NCBI RefSeq assembly: GCF_900184965.1
Contig: NZ_FXYA01000199.1
Location: forward strand, 1-64,000
Length of the DNA stretch: 64,000 nucleotides
Source of the DNA: Akkermansia muciniphila
Lineage (GTDB): Bacteria; Verrucomicrobiota; Verrucomicrobiia; Verrucomicrobiales; Akkermansiaceae
Direction of reading: 5' to 3'
The notes beneath the pieces are model-generated. The model worked only from the letters and a program-made list of their open reading frames with translations. It was not told the DNA's origin and ran no database searches. This document shows, one piece after another, positions 35,799 to 45,356 of this stretch; the first letter of the stretch is position 1; every line of letters starts with the position of its first letter. The position numbers were made by a program, and so were the translations under genes.

Positions 35799-37127
35799 TT
35801 AACTATCATTGCCCCCCTTCACCCACTCCACCAGGTCCCGCATTTCCGCGGCGGTATCCGCATACAGGCCATCCGTGTAAATTCCATGGTCATACAAAAT
35901 TCTCCCTTCCACCATGGTGAACACGCAATCCTTGCCGGAAGATGCATAAACGGCATGGGATGTCTCGTTGAAAATCGGGCACAGATTCGGTTCATCCAGG
36001 TTCAGGGCGATCATATCCGCGGGAGCTCCCGGAACCAGTGTTCCCAACCCCGGCGTCCGGAAAATGCGGGCGCCCTCCGCCGTAGCCATCTTCAACGCCT
36101 GCATGGCGGGAAGCGCAGTAGCGTCCCCGCTGTACCCCTTGGCAAGAATAGCGGCCAGCTTCATTGTTTCAAACATATCCAGACTGTTGTTGCTGCACGC
36201 TCCGTCCGTTCCCAGAGAGACGGGAACGCCGGCCCGCACCATATCCCGCACGCGGGCGAAGCCGGACGCCAGTTTCAGGTTGCTGACCGGGTTATGGACA
36301 ACCGCCGCCCCGGAAGCGGCCACCAGCTCCAGTTCCTCATCCGTCACGTCCACCATATGAGCCAGCACGGCGCGTTCATTCAGCAGCCCCATATCGCGGG
36401 CATAGTCCACGGGGCGCCTTCCCCCGTGCAGGGAACGGCACTGCTCCACTTCCCCGGCGGATTCGGACAAATGGATATGCAGCATCAGATCCAGTTCCTC
36501 CGCCAGCTTCATGGAACTCCGGAGCACTTCGTCACTGGTAGTGTACACGCTGTGCGGCATCAGGGCCACCTGCACTCTGCCGCGGCCGGAAAAGCGTTCC
36601 GCCTGCTCCCGGTACAGGGCTTCCGCACCATCCCACCCCCCGTATGCCGGAGAGGAAAAAGCAAAAACGACTTCCCCGCCAACACAGCGCATTCCCATGC
36701 GTTCCGCTTCCTGGAGGACATTGGCCTCCAACAGGTAGGAATCTACAAACGCCGTGGTGCCCGTCCGCATCATTTCATACATGCCCAGCCGGGCCCCCAG
36801 GGAGACGATTTTATCCGTCAGCCGGGCTTCCACCGGGAAAATATGCCCGGTCAGCCATTCCATCAGCGGCAAGTCATCCGCAAAACCGCGCAAAAAAGTC
36901 ATGGGGACATGCGTATGGGCATTAATCAGCCCCGGCATCAGCAGCACATTTCCCAGATCCCTGCGGACGGCGGGCGTCCACCTGGCTTCCAGCTCTGCAA
37001 CGCCCCCCGTTTCCAGAATTTTCCCGTCCCGGACGGCGATGGCCGCATCTCCGGGAGCGCCGGACTGTTCCGCCCCGCCCAGAATGCGGGAAGCGGTCAC
37101 CAGCACATCACACGCTTGTTGTTCCAT
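35799..37127 (-). CDS. mtaD: Amidohydrolase, SAH/MTA deaminase family
   Basis: 442 residues from the ATG at 37127; longer in-frame readings upstream overlap the next gene's leader. Metal ligands NAHTHVPMTFLRGFAD (HxH), HIHLSESAGEVEQC, HMVDVTDEELEL, and SLGTDGACSNNSLDMFETMKLAA. C-terminal LVPGAPADMIALNLD completes the two-lobed metallo-dependent fold. It is likely 5'-methylthioadenosine/S-adenosylhomocysteine deaminase, but cytosine, guanine or chlorohydrolase-like substrates cannot be excluded from the sequence. The symbol mtaD is by similarity. Confidence 0.85.
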   Translation of the reverse strand: MEQQACDVLVTASRILGGAEQSGAPGDAAIAVRDGKILETGGVAELEARWTPAVRRDLGNVLLMPGLINAHTHVPMTFLRGFADDLPLMEWLTGHIFPVEARLTDKIVSLGARLGMYEMMRTGTTAFVDSYLLEANVLQEAERMGMRCVGGEVVFAFSSPAYGGWDGAEALYREQAERFSGRGRVQVALMPHSVYTTSDEVLRSSMKLAEELDLMLHIHLSESAGEVEQCRSLHGGRRPVDYARDMGLLNERAVLAHMVDVTDEELELVAASGAAVVHNPVSNLKLASGFARVRDMVRAGVPVSLGTDGACSNNSLDMFETMKLAAILAKGYSGDATALPAMQALKMATAEGARIFRTPGLGTLVPGAPADMIALNLDEPNLCPIFNETSHAVYASSGKDCVFTMVEGRILYDHGIYTDGLYADTAAEMRDLVEWVKGGNDS

Positions 37128-37274
37128 GAAGCAGAATGTACCCCACCGGGAGCGTTCTGGCAACTTCATCTCCCCGGGTTTGGGGATTTCGCGTCCATTT
37201 GATATTTCATGTTTGACTTCAAAAGAGAAAACTGCCAAGAATGTATGACAGTTAAATTCACCATTTATCTCCAT

Positions 37275-37877
37275 ATGAACAAAACTATACTGTTAGGTTT
37301 GGCCATTGCGGCCTCCGTGTCTTCCGCCAGCGCCTATCATGCCGACAAATACGACGGCCAGTTCGGCATGTCCCTGGAAGGGGCTTATGGAATCGCCACC
37401 AAAGACGCCATGCCCAACGTGGCCGGCGGCAATCTGAGCATTTTCAACTATATTGAAACCGGCAGCATTGTTCATCAAATTTCCCTGAACGGCGGTATTC
37501 TGGCCGGTTCCCACCATCCCAGCGTGCAGGACCTGGGCATCAGTGGTTCTTATACCGCCAGCCTCCGTTCCACCTATATTCCGATGATGGCCGGTTACAC
37601 GCTGAACCTTCCCATCGGCGACTACACCATGTTCTATCTGGGCGGCAAAATCGGCGCCACTTACGGCGACGTGAAGACCACCATTCATGGCCTGGAAGAC
37701 GGCAGCCGTTCCCGCACCATTTCCTCCACCAAGTTTTCCTGGGCTGCTCAGGCCGGCTTCAAGTTCAGCATCTCCAACAGCGCGGACTTCGTGCTCGGCT
37801 ACGAATACTACCAGATTCAGGGTTACAATGATCCCGGCTACCACACCATCAAGCTGGGCTTTTCCTGGAACTTCTAA
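37275..37877 (+). CDS. Small outer-membrane beta-barrel protein
   Basis: 200 residues from the ATG at 37275. A classical signal peptide (MNKTILLGLAIAASVSSASA, cut around 20-21), alternating amphipathic strands with aromatic residues, and a terminal Phe (GFSWNF), the BAM recognition end. It resembles OmpX/OmpW-like or opacity-type 8-strand barrels. No ligand known. Divergent from the amidohydrolase and followed by a strong terminator. Confidence 0.8.
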   Translation: MNKTILLGLAIAASVSSASAYHADKYDGQFGMSLEGAYGIATKDAMPNVAGGNLSIFNYIETGSIVHQISLNGGILAGSHHPSVQDLGISGSYTASLRSTYIPMMAGYTLNLPIGDYTMFYLGGKIGATYGDVKTTIHGLEDGSRSRTISSTKFSWAAQAGFKFSISNSADFVLGYEYYQIQGYNDPGYHTIKLGFSWNF

Positions 37878-37906
37878 CAACCAGCTATCAGTTTTTACTG
37901 CCTTTC

Positions 37907-37941
37907 GGCGGCTCCGTTACACTGCGGAGCCGTCTTTTTTT
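37907..37941 (+). terminator. Rho-independent terminator
   Basis: Stem CGGCTCCG (37908-37915) / CGGAGCCG (37925-37932) followed by TCTTTTTTT. Confidence 0.9.
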
Positions 37942-38071
37942 GCGCATGAAATGCCAACCCGCACAACAGCGGAAAACAAGGGAACGAAAAGCTGATACGC
38001 CTCTTTAAACCGGGACGGCTCTTATCCGGAAAAAGGAGGACTGTTTCTTCCGGGATGTCCGGACGCAACAA

Positions 38072-38100
38072 GGCCGCCCCTCATTCAAGAGGGAGCGGCC
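38072..38100 (-). terminator. Terminator-like hairpin after GH35
   Basis: Inverted repeat GGCCGCCCCTC / GAGGGAGCGGCC with one bulged position, beginning 29 bases past the beta-galactosidase stop; the trailing T run is poor (TTGTTGC). Confidence 0.55.
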
Positions 38101-38128
38101 CTGGAAAGTTCAGCAATTCAGTGGGATC

Positions 38129-40471
38129 TTACCTGGCAGGCTTGAACGGTTTGGGAGACGCATAGACTTCATAGTCCTTGATGCGGCCGTTTTCCCGGTT
38201 CTGGCGCGGCAGGTAGCGGAATCCTGAAAGTTTCTGCACCTTGCCCAGATCCAGCACGATCATGTGCGGGTGCTGGGGGTTGTCCCCCTGCCACTTGGTA
38301 TGCCAGTAGGTGGTGGGCTGGTTGTCCATCACCAGGCCCGCCTGGGCGGCTTCCCCCGTCGTTTCATGAGAATCCGCATAAACCACAGACCACTGTTCGC
38401 GGGGAAGCAGGTTGCCGGAGGCATCCAGGAAGTTCAGCTCCGCAATGGCGGCATGGGGGCCGTTGTCATGGGCGTTTTTACTGACAATGGCGATGTAACG
38501 GGCCTGGACAGGAGCGCGGAATTTGATTTCCTGCTGATCCGCCCCCCTGGCGAAGGTCCCCTTATGCACCAGCTGGCCGGCAGCGGGAGCCACAGGTTTG
38601 CCCACGCGGAAGACATCCGCCATGGCGGGGTCTCTGTTGACTTCATAAATGGCTTCCTTCACCCCCTTCACCGTGCCGGAACCTCCGTCCACGTCCAACA
38701 CCACGATTTCATTTTTCCCAGGCTTCAGGTATTCTCCGGGGCAATAAAGAGCCTGCTGGGAGCCGATAAACCAGAAGCGGCCCAGATTGCGGCCGTTCAC
38801 CCACACGACGCCTTTCTTCCAGCCGTCCCGCATATCCAGGTAGGTATCCTTGGGATTGGAAACGTTGAAATATCCGCGGTGGAACACGGGCTGGTCGCCC
38901 GCCGGCTTCTTGCCGGAGAAGGGAAGAAGCTCCACTCCCTTGCACGGGAAGTTGTAGATAAGGAAGTTTTCCAGCTTTTTGCCGTCCAGCGTGATGGGCC
39001 CCCGGATGCCCTTGCGCTCGCCCTGGATCTGACCGCCGAAGTTGATGCGGCCCATGTTTTCCACAAAGATGTCCACCGTGTGAAGTCCGGAAGGAATCAC
39101 CACGTCACAGGAATCCTGCTTGTAACGGCGATCCGCCGCCCCCTGCCTCTTGCCGTCCACGTAAACGATGGCGCGGTCCTGCATGTTGTTCATCTTCAGT
39201 TCTCCTTTCACCGGGCCTTGCACCTTTGTCCGGTACAGGATGAAGCCCAGGCTTTGCCCCAGGGCTTCCATGTGGACGGGATCCTTGCGGATGGCGGGCT
39301 GAGGAAGGCGGGAGAACATGCCGGCCGTTTCCGTAAACGTGATGGGGGGCAGCTCCATCATTTCCGGCTGGGCGGGAGGTTCGGGAAGCTTGTACGTATC
39401 ACCGTAATAATCCTGAATGGTCTGGCGGAACGTGCGGTAGCGGTCCGTCAGGGTTCCGTTTTCGGAAATGGGGGAGCCGTAGTCGTAATTGGTGACGTCC
39501 GGCGTGTAGGCGCCTTCCCAGTTCGCCCCGTTCATGAAACCGAAGGAGGTCCCTCCATGCGCCATGAAAAGGTTGGGGGAAACATTATTTTCCAGCATCC
39601 ACTTCAGATCGCGGTTGAAACCCTCCGTACTGCCGCCATTCTTGGGCTTGCCCCAGTGGTCAAACCATCCCACCCAAAATTCGCCGTTGATGCGGGGCGT
39701 TTTGCCTTTGTGCTTTTCCAGATTCGCAAAGGCGCCCTTGGCTCCGCCGCCGAAATTCATGGCGGGAACCACGCCCGGAAGCGTGCCGTTCTTGATCATC
39801 CAGTCATTCGGGCCGTCCGACGTGAAGGGGACCACGCCCGGAAGTTCTTTCCGAATCACGTCCAGGTGCTTCTTGACGTAATCCTTGTCGGAACCATAGG
39901 AGCCGTATTCATTTTCCACCTGGGCCATGATGATGGGGCCTCCCTTGGTGATCTGCAGCGGTTCCAGCATGGAACAGACTTTTTTAAGATAAGCCATGGC
40001 CGGTTCCAGAAAGCGGGGGTCCTGGGAACGGACTTTCAAATCTTCATCTTTCAGCAGCCAGCCGGGAAATCCGCCGAATTCCCATTCCCCGCACACATAG
40101 GGCCCCGGACGCACGATGACCCACAGGCCTGCTTGTTGGGCTTCCTTGATGAATTCCACAAAATCCAGATTGCCGGAGAAGTCCCATTTGCCCGGTTCCG
40201 GTTCATGAGCGTTCCAGAACAGATAAGTGCAGACGGTATTCATGCCCATGGCTTTCATGCGCTGGAACCTGTCTTTCCAGTGCTGGCGCGGCACGCGGGG
40301 GTAATGCATTTCCCCGGAAATGATTTTGACGGGCTTTCCGTCCATCAAAAAATTTTCCTGATTAGTGGAAAAGACATGTTTGGCTCCGTCATTGGATTCC
40401 GGCAGAGGCATGGGAGCGGCCACGCCAAGATGCCCTGCCAGAAGAAGAACGGGGAAAAAGGATAATTTCAT
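38129..40471 (-). CDS. Secreted GH35 beta-galactosidase
   Basis: 780 residues. Signal peptide at 1-19. The catalytic TIM barrel (~30-340) has QVENEYGSYG with the acid/base Glu188, and NGEFWVGWFDHWG with the nucleophile Glu264. Jelly-roll beta domains follow, and the C-terminal ~130 residues form an F5/8-type (discoidin) carbohydrate-binding module (PHMIVLDLGKVQKLSGFRYLPR). It removes terminal beta-galactose, most likely from mucin O-glycans, in the periplasm or outside. It is larger than many bacterial GH35 because of the extra binding domain. Preceded on the same strand by a separate solute-binding protein gene. Confidence 0.93.
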   Translation of the reverse strand: MKLSFFPVLLLAGHLGVAAPMPLPESNDGAKHVFSTNQENFLMDGKPVKIISGEMHYPRVPRQHWKDRFQRMKAMGMNTVCTYLFWNAHEPEPGKWDFSGNLDFVEFIKEAQQAGLWVIVRPGPYVCGEWEFGGFPGWLLKDEDLKVRSQDPRFLEPAMAYLKKVCSMLEPLQITKGGPIIMAQVENEYGSYGSDKDYVKKHLDVIRKELPGVVPFTSDGPNDWMIKNGTLPGVVPAMNFGGGAKGAFANLEKHKGKTPRINGEFWVGWFDHWGKPKNGGSTEGFNRDLKWMLENNVSPNLFMAHGGTSFGFMNGANWEGAYTPDVTNYDYGSPISENGTLTDRYRTFRQTIQDYYGDTYKLPEPPAQPEMMELPPITFTETAGMFSRLPQPAIRKDPVHMEALGQSLGFILYRTKVQGPVKGELKMNNMQDRAIVYVDGKRQGAADRRYKQDSCDVVIPSGLHTVDIFVENMGRINFGGQIQGERKGIRGPITLDGKKLENFLIYNFPCKGVELLPFSGKKPAGDQPVFHRGYFNVSNPKDTYLDMRDGWKKGVVWVNGRNLGRFWFIGSQQALYCPGEYLKPGKNEIVVLDVDGGSGTVKGVKEAIYEVNRDPAMADVFRVGKPVAPAAGQLVHKGTFARGADQQEIKFRAPVQARYIAIVSKNAHDNGPHAAIAELNFLDASGNLLPREQWSVVYADSHETTGEAAQAGLVMDNQPTTYWHTKWQGDNPQHPHMIVLDLGKVQKLSGFRYLPRQNRENGRIKDYEVYASPKPFKPAR

Positions 40472-40568
40472 GGTGATGGAATTAATAATTAATTGCAGTA
40501 AATGAGATGGGGATTATGATGAAAAACCTCCTCCTTTCAATTTAAAAAGAAACGGCGGCCTGGTTTTA

Positions 40569-42686
40569 TTACGGAGCGGAACCATCCTTTCTTTCAAGAT
40601 GCATTATTTGATGCTTTTCCTCAAACGGAACGCCCCGGCTCCGAGCCTCCAGCGTCTCCCTCTTTATTTCCTCATCCACCCAGTACAGGTGCGACTCCAG
40701 AGGATCGTAAATTCTGGGGGAACAGAACCGCGTGGGTGATTCCGGCCAGCGTATCCAGCGCCAGCAGGCGATATGCGTGTAGGGCTCCCTCCAGCCGGGA
40801 ATCCAGACACAAAGTTCATGAAGACGCTGCTGGGCACGGTGAAGGGCCTGCTTCAGGGAATCGGTATCCGGGGCATTGCGTTCCGCATCCAGAGCGGCAT
40901 CCAGTTCAGCGTCCGACACGGCAACAATATTATTCGTATTGCTTACGGGATTTCCGCGGGCGTCATACGCCAACTCGGAAGAGAATGTTTCATACAGCCG
41001 GGGGAACGGCGTCTGCAACGGCCACGCCCACAGAGCCGCCTGATACCGTTTTTCAAAAACCTTACGGGAACAGACACTGTAGGTAAGGGAATCCAGACGC
41101 AGGTCCACCCCGCACTTCAGCGCTTCCTGCCGGAGAATGGAACAGACATTGGTCATCAGGGTGGATGAATCCGCAAATGTCAACTCCACCACCAGCCGTT
41201 CTCCACGTTGATTTTTCAGCACGCCGTCAGTCCCCATTTCCCGGTAACCGGCGCGGGCAAAATATTCCATGGCTTTTTTCTTGCTGTATTCCGGCGCTTT
41301 CAACGGAAGAGTCAGGTCTCCGTACCCCTCCATGTAGGAACCGAGCCTTCTCATATTCCCGCGGAACAGGGTATCAATCACCATGCCCATGTTCACGGAA
41401 TGCGCCAGCCCGCGGCGGATATCCGGATTTTTCAACAGTTTGTCCGAGCAATTCAGATACAGGCCGTACGGAGGGCAGGCATAATTGGCTTCCTGACTGT
41501 ATTTATCTATATAGCCCCGGTGCACTTCCGGCTGCTCCAGCCCCGTTTCCCACACCTCCGGCTTGCGGACGTTCATGATGTCCAGATCCCCGCGGCGGAA
41601 CATTTCTACCGCCCTGTTTTCCATGTTCACAAACACATGCTCCACCTGGTCCGCATTGCAGGAATGGCGGTAATACTTCCTGTCCTTTGCCCACCATTTT
41701 TTCACGCGGGCCAGGGTAATGCTTTCACCTATCCGGATTTTAGCGGGAACAGCCATGTAGCCTCCCGTATTTGGAGGGACTTTCCACTGGTAGCGTTCCA
41801 GAAACAGAGCGTTGAAATCATGATAAAAACCGGGATGGGCCGGATGAAAATCCACACAGGCCATGTAAGGCAGCAACGGCCCGCGGGACGGCAGCGTAAG
41901 GGCAATGACGGAATCCCCATATACCGTAATCTGGTCATACATGGAACGGAACAGGGTAGTCCAGAACGGGTCCCGGGCAAAACCGGACGTGCGGAGGCAA
42001 ATATTCAACAGAAAATCCTGTGCTTTCACGGTGCGTCCGTCCGAATAGGCCGCTTCCGGATCCAGATGATAAAAAACGGTTTTTCCGTCTGCGGACAGGG
42101 CCCAGCGGTCCGCCAACCCCGGAATGGGGCGGAAGGTTTCCGGATGCAGCCCCACGAGGGGAAGCCACACGTTGTCAATGGCGGAGTAATTGAAAAAATT
42201 TTCACTTCCCGGTCCGAAAGCACGCAACGTTCCGGGAAACGGAGTATTGACCCACAACCGGACCTTCCCCCCCTTGACGGCGCGCGGATCGCCCACCTCC
42301 GTCTCTTCCATTCCGGTTTGCCATTCCAATCCGTCTGGCACGTCTTCCAGGGGAAGAAGGCGGATATGGTCTTTCAATAACAGCCTTTTCCTGATGCGTT
42401 CCACGGAACGGGACTGTTCCGCCAAACGCCGGCCGTCCCCTTCCCCTCGGGAAACGACCAGAAGTTTTTTCTTCCTTTCCCCTTCAGCCAACTCACGGCG
42501 CAGCTCCCGCTCCACGGCTCTGTTCCAGCGTTCCACAAAACCGTCAAATACGGCAGGCATTCCCCTGCCGTCCATCCGCCCGGAAATCTCATGCCAAACA
42601 TCCCCCTCCCGCTGGGAAAAGTAGAAGACACCTCCCAGAAAGACGGAAAGGGCCAATGCCCCCAGTATGGATATCCAGCGCAACAC
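40569..42686 (-). CDS. ABC-type peptide/solute-binding protein (family 5), orphan
   Basis: 705 residues from a GTG at 42686 (stop two codons upstream; TTG next is an alternative). The N terminus is a membrane segment (ILGALALSVFLGGVFYF), so a signal anchor. The SBP family-5 body has the WSLSADGKTVFYHL-like pattern, AYSDGRTVKAQDF, GLAHSVNMGMVIDTL and a C-terminal LHELCVWIPGW stretch. No permease or ATPase gene is nearby; the family-5 fold can also serve as a sensor or lipoprotein. Insert regions make it larger than the typical ~540. Function: oligopeptide or other solute capture, inferred. Confidence 0.8.
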   Translation of the reverse strand: MLRWISILGALALSVFLGGVFYFSQREGDVWHEISGRMDGRGMPAVFDGFVERWNRAVERELRRELAEGERKKKLLVVSRGEGDGRRLAEQSRSVERIRKRLLLKDHIRLLPLEDVPDGLEWQTGMEETEVGDPRAVKGGKVRLWVNTPFPGTLRAFGPGSENFFNYSAIDNVWLPLVGLHPETFRPIPGLADRWALSADGKTVFYHLDPEAAYSDGRTVKAQDFLLNICLRTSGFARDPFWTTLFRSMYDQITVYGDSVIALTLPSRGPLLPYMACVDFHPAHPGFYHDFNALFLERYQWKVPPNTGGYMAVPAKIRIGESITLARVKKWWAKDRKYYRHSCNADQVEHVFVNMENRAVEMFRRGDLDIMNVRKPEVWETGLEQPEVHRGYIDKYSQEANYACPPYGLYLNCSDKLLKNPDIRRGLAHSVNMGMVIDTLFRGNMRRLGSYMEGYGDLTLPLKAPEYSKKKAMEYFARAGYREMGTDGVLKNQRGERLVVELTFADSSTLMTNVCSILRQEALKCGVDLRLDSLTYSVCSRKVFEKRYQAALWAWPLQTPFPRLYETFSSELAYDARGNPVSNTNNIVAVSDAELDAALDAERNAPDTDSLKQALHRAQQRLHELCVWIPGWREPYTHIACWRWIRWPESPTRFCSPRIYDPLESHLYWVDEEIKRETLEARSRGVPFEEKHQIMHLERKDGSAP

Positions 42687-42734
42687 AGCTCAGATGACTG
42701 CCGCATGTTAACCGATTCCGGGAACTACGGAAAA

Positions 42735-42801
42735 CAGAAAGCCCATCTTCCGCGCGGAACTGTTCACTTCGCCTGAAACAGCCCGCAAAACGGAAGATGG
42801 G
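42735..42801 (-). terminator. Long hairpin terminator after btuB-like gene
   Basis: CCCATCTTCCG (42742-42752) pairs with CGGAAGATGGG (42791-42801), the intervening bases also fold (GCGG...CTGTT / AACAG...CCGC), and on the minus strand a T-rich tail follows. It lies just beyond the TonB receptor stop and could end that transcript. Confidence 0.65.
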
Positions 42802-42831
42802 GGAGCAATCAACAATTAGTAGTGAAAGGAA

Positions 42832-44838
42832 TTAGAATTCGACCGTCACACCGCCGAAGATTCCGAAGCCGCGGGCTTCACGCGGGCCGGAGTTATAATC
42901 ATTCGTCATGATGAATTTCTGGTCAAACAGGTTTTCCAGACGCACATGGAGGGACACATTGTCCGTTACCTGGTAACGGGCGAACAGGCGCGCCGTAAAG
43001 AAATTGTCCAGACGGGCATAGTTGTAGTCCGTGCGTCCCATGGCAGCCGTCACGCCGAAGCCGACCGTCAGCTTTTCAACCGGGGAGGTATAAACCTCTG
43101 CGTTGATGGTGTGGCGGGCGGTATTGGCCATCTGAATGGTTTCGTATTTGCCGATGGAATCGCGCTTGGGCATCGTGAAGGTATAATTGGCATAATAGCC
43201 GCTGTTCCACGCGTCCTTGAACTGTCCCTTGAACGCTGCTTCCACGCCGTAGGAAGTACAGTGGGAATAGTTGGCGTAAGTGGTATAGGAATCAGGCCAG
43301 GCGCCTACGCTCATGGTGCCGATTTCATCGTCAATACGGGTCCAGAAGCCCGTCACGGAAGCATAATGGCCGTCCGCCAGACGCTGTTCCACTCCCAGGT
43401 CGCCGCCCAGGGACTTGGACACATCCAGATCAGGATTGCCAACATAACCGTAATTGGCCGCATACTGCTCAAAATAGGTGGGTGCGCGGAAACCGGAACC
43501 CACGGAACCGAAAATACGGGTGGGAGAATCCTTGCCCGTCACTTTCCAGGAATTGGAATAACGCCACGTAAAATGATTGTTCCAGACGGAATCATGTTCC
43601 AGGCGCAGGGCCACGCTGGCGTCAAAGCTGTCCGTGGGGGACCACATTTGCTCCGCAAAAAAGGCAAGCGTGCTTTGCCATTCATCCTTGGCAACGTAAT
43701 TGTTTTCGCTCATGTAATCGGAACGGTCCCAGGCCATGCCGGCGATGGTTTTCCATTCCTTGTTCCACGTCAGTGCGTTGCGCCACTCCATCTGAAAGCG
43801 GCGGTTGCGCATCACGTTGGGCTGGAAGTCAAATCCGGGAGTATGGCAGGAATAGTCCATGTTGTAATGCCCCACCATGAAGCTGGTGGACCACAGCTTG
43901 GAAATCTCCGCATCCACACGCCCTGTCACCAGGTTGCTGCGGTTCTTGTCTTCCGTATTGTACAGATGGGAATCCGGAACGGAAGGCCACTGGCTGTAAT
44001 CCACATACGGCGTGGGATATTCAAAGTAGGAATCCAGGCGGCGATAGGTAAAGTTCACCTTCACCTTGTCATTGACGTCATAGCCCAGGCGCACGGCTTC
44101 CTGCCACTGGCGGAAATCGTTCATGCCTGTCCTGTTGTCATAAATAGCCGGATAGATTGACGGATCGTTTTCCGTAGTTTCAAACCCAACGCCCACAAAA
44201 TAGGAAAGCTTCTTGATCTTGCCGGATGAAGTGACATAGCTGTTGAAAGAGCCGAAGGAACCGGCCTCCGCAAAAATCCTGGTTACGGGCTCGCCTTCCC
44301 CCTCCGGAGTATCCATCGCGACGACACCGCCAATGGCTCCGGAACCGAAAACGGCGCCCTGCGCGCCTTTCACCACTTCCGCATTGCCCACCGTAAAGAG
44401 ATTGGTGATGCCAAGCAGCTTGTTGCCGGACATATTGGCATCACTGATGCGCATGCCGTCAACCATGGTCAGGGTGTAGGTCTCCTTGTTCATCCCGCGG
44501 ATGACGGTATTACTCACGGAACCGCGCTGCCAGGTGCCGCCTCCGTCCAACGTGAAAACGCCGGGCGTCTGGGAAAGAGCGCCCGTCAGGGTTTCAATGC
44601 CCGCCTTCTGGAATTCTTCCGGTTTGATGATGGAAACGGACACTCCGGAGCGATTGTACGGCACGCCCACAAAGTGAGACGCCATGGTCAGTTCCGGCAT
44701 CACCTGCATGGTTTCCGTTTTGACGGAGGGCTTGGAGTCTTCCTTTTTAGCGGACTCGGCAAGGGAGGACTGGCCTGCGAATGCGGCAAGGCCAACAGCA
44801 ATAGCGCCCATTTGAAGGGCTTTCTTCGTATAAAGCAT
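42832..44838 (-). CDS. btuB: TonB-dependent outer-membrane receptor, BtuB-like
   Basis: 668 residues. A signal peptide (cleaved near residue 28), a plug domain (VSVSIIKPEEF, LTGALSQTPGVFTLDGG, NTVIRGMNKETYTLTMVDGMR, then AVFGSGAIGGVVAMDTP), and a 22-strand-type barrel ending in a terminal Phe (GIFGGVTVEF). Ligand: corrinoids, inferred from the cobalamin riboswitch immediately upstream and the divergent cobamide operon. Located in the outer membrane and powered by TonB/ExbBD, which are not in this window. A TonB box is not obvious. Confidence 0.9.
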   Translation of the reverse strand: MLYTKKALQMGAIAVGLAAFAGQSSLAESAKKEDSKPSVKTETMQVMPELTMASHFVGVPYNRSGVSVSIIKPEEFQKAGIETLTGALSQTPGVFTLDGGGTWQRGSVSNTVIRGMNKETYTLTMVDGMRISDANMSGNKLLGITNLFTVGNAEVVKGAQGAVFGSGAIGGVVAMDTPEGEGEPVTRIFAEAGSFGSFNSYVTSSGKIKKLSYFVGVGFETTENDPSIYPAIYDNRTGMNDFRQWQEAVRLGYDVNDKVKVNFTYRRLDSYFEYPTPYVDYSQWPSVPDSHLYNTEDKNRSNLVTGRVDAEISKLWSTSFMVGHYNMDYSCHTPGFDFQPNVMRNRRFQMEWRNALTWNKEWKTIAGMAWDRSDYMSENNYVAKDEWQSTLAFFAEQMWSPTDSFDASVALRLEHDSVWNNHFTWRYSNSWKVTGKDSPTRIFGSVGSGFRAPTYFEQYAANYGYVGNPDLDVSKSLGGDLGVEQRLADGHYASVTGFWTRIDDEIGTMSVGAWPDSYTTYANYSHCTSYGVEAAFKGQFKDAWNSGYYANYTFTMPKRDSIGKYETIQMANTARHTINAEVYTSPVEKLTVGFGVTAAMGRTDYNYARLDNFFTARLFARYQVTDNVSLHVRLENLFDQKFIMTNDYNSGPREARGFGIFGGVTVEF

Positions 44839-44854
44839 GGTTGTAGTGCCTTAC

Positions 44855-44873
44855 GTTCGGTAACTCGCCGAAC
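44855..44873 (-). promoter_or_regulatory. Expression-platform hairpin before btuB
   Basis: On the minus strand GTTCGG / CCGAAC fold as a hairpin directly before the AAGG-type ribosome binding site (about 44846-44853) of the receptor. It probably switches translation according to aptamer state; inference. Confidence 0.5.
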
Positions 44874-44882
44874 AGTTGGACA

Positions 44883-45000
44883 ACCTCACAGGCTGGTTTC
44901 CTGGCTTGCGAGTCAGGCTCGCTTACAGTGGCGGTACCGCTCCGGATTCACACCGGGATTCCCCATCTATTTCCTGCCCGGCTACGGGCGTCCCTGAGGT
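44883..45000 (-). promoter_or_regulatory. Cobalamin riboswitch aptamer
   Basis: Minus strand carries the family hallmarks in order: GGGAAT, CCGGTGTGAATCCGGAGCGG, ACCGCCACTGTAA, and the B12 box AGCCAGGAAACCAGCC. Ends pair as P1 (ACCTCA / TGAGGT). It is 44 bases upstream of the btuB-like start, so adenosylcobalamin binding would shut down receptor synthesis. Nothing comparable is seen on the plus strand before the cobamide operon. Confidence 0.93.
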
Positions 45001-45356
45001 CTGTAACCCTTCCCATAAGGGTTCATGGGACGGATGAAATACCAAAGAGACCGGTATGACAAGACAAAAAATTTTTTCTTTGAACATTCCGCCGTCTTGA
45101 GAACGTTTCCTCGTTTCGGCGCCTTTCTTTTCATCCCTCTTTTCCATACAGGGCGTTCCATTTTTGTCTTGTCACTCCCGGCGCATACAGGACATGATGC
45201 GCTCATGACGCGCCTTGTTCCCACTGTTCCGGGACTGGGAAGATTTCCCGTTTCCGGCGAAGCCTCCGGTTCTGAGGAATTCCGAATTTGCAAGGCGTTT
45301 CCTTTCTTTCTCCGGTACGGGCAGACCTTTGGCGCGCCGGTTCCAATCACTGTAGC

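Noticed and set aside
38264-40465. 733-codon plus-strand frame
   Set aside because: Antisense to the GH35 gene, whose catalytic residues and domains are intact.
45001-45356. Second riboswitch before the cobamide operon
   Set aside because: No B12 box or aptamer core on the plus strand by eye.
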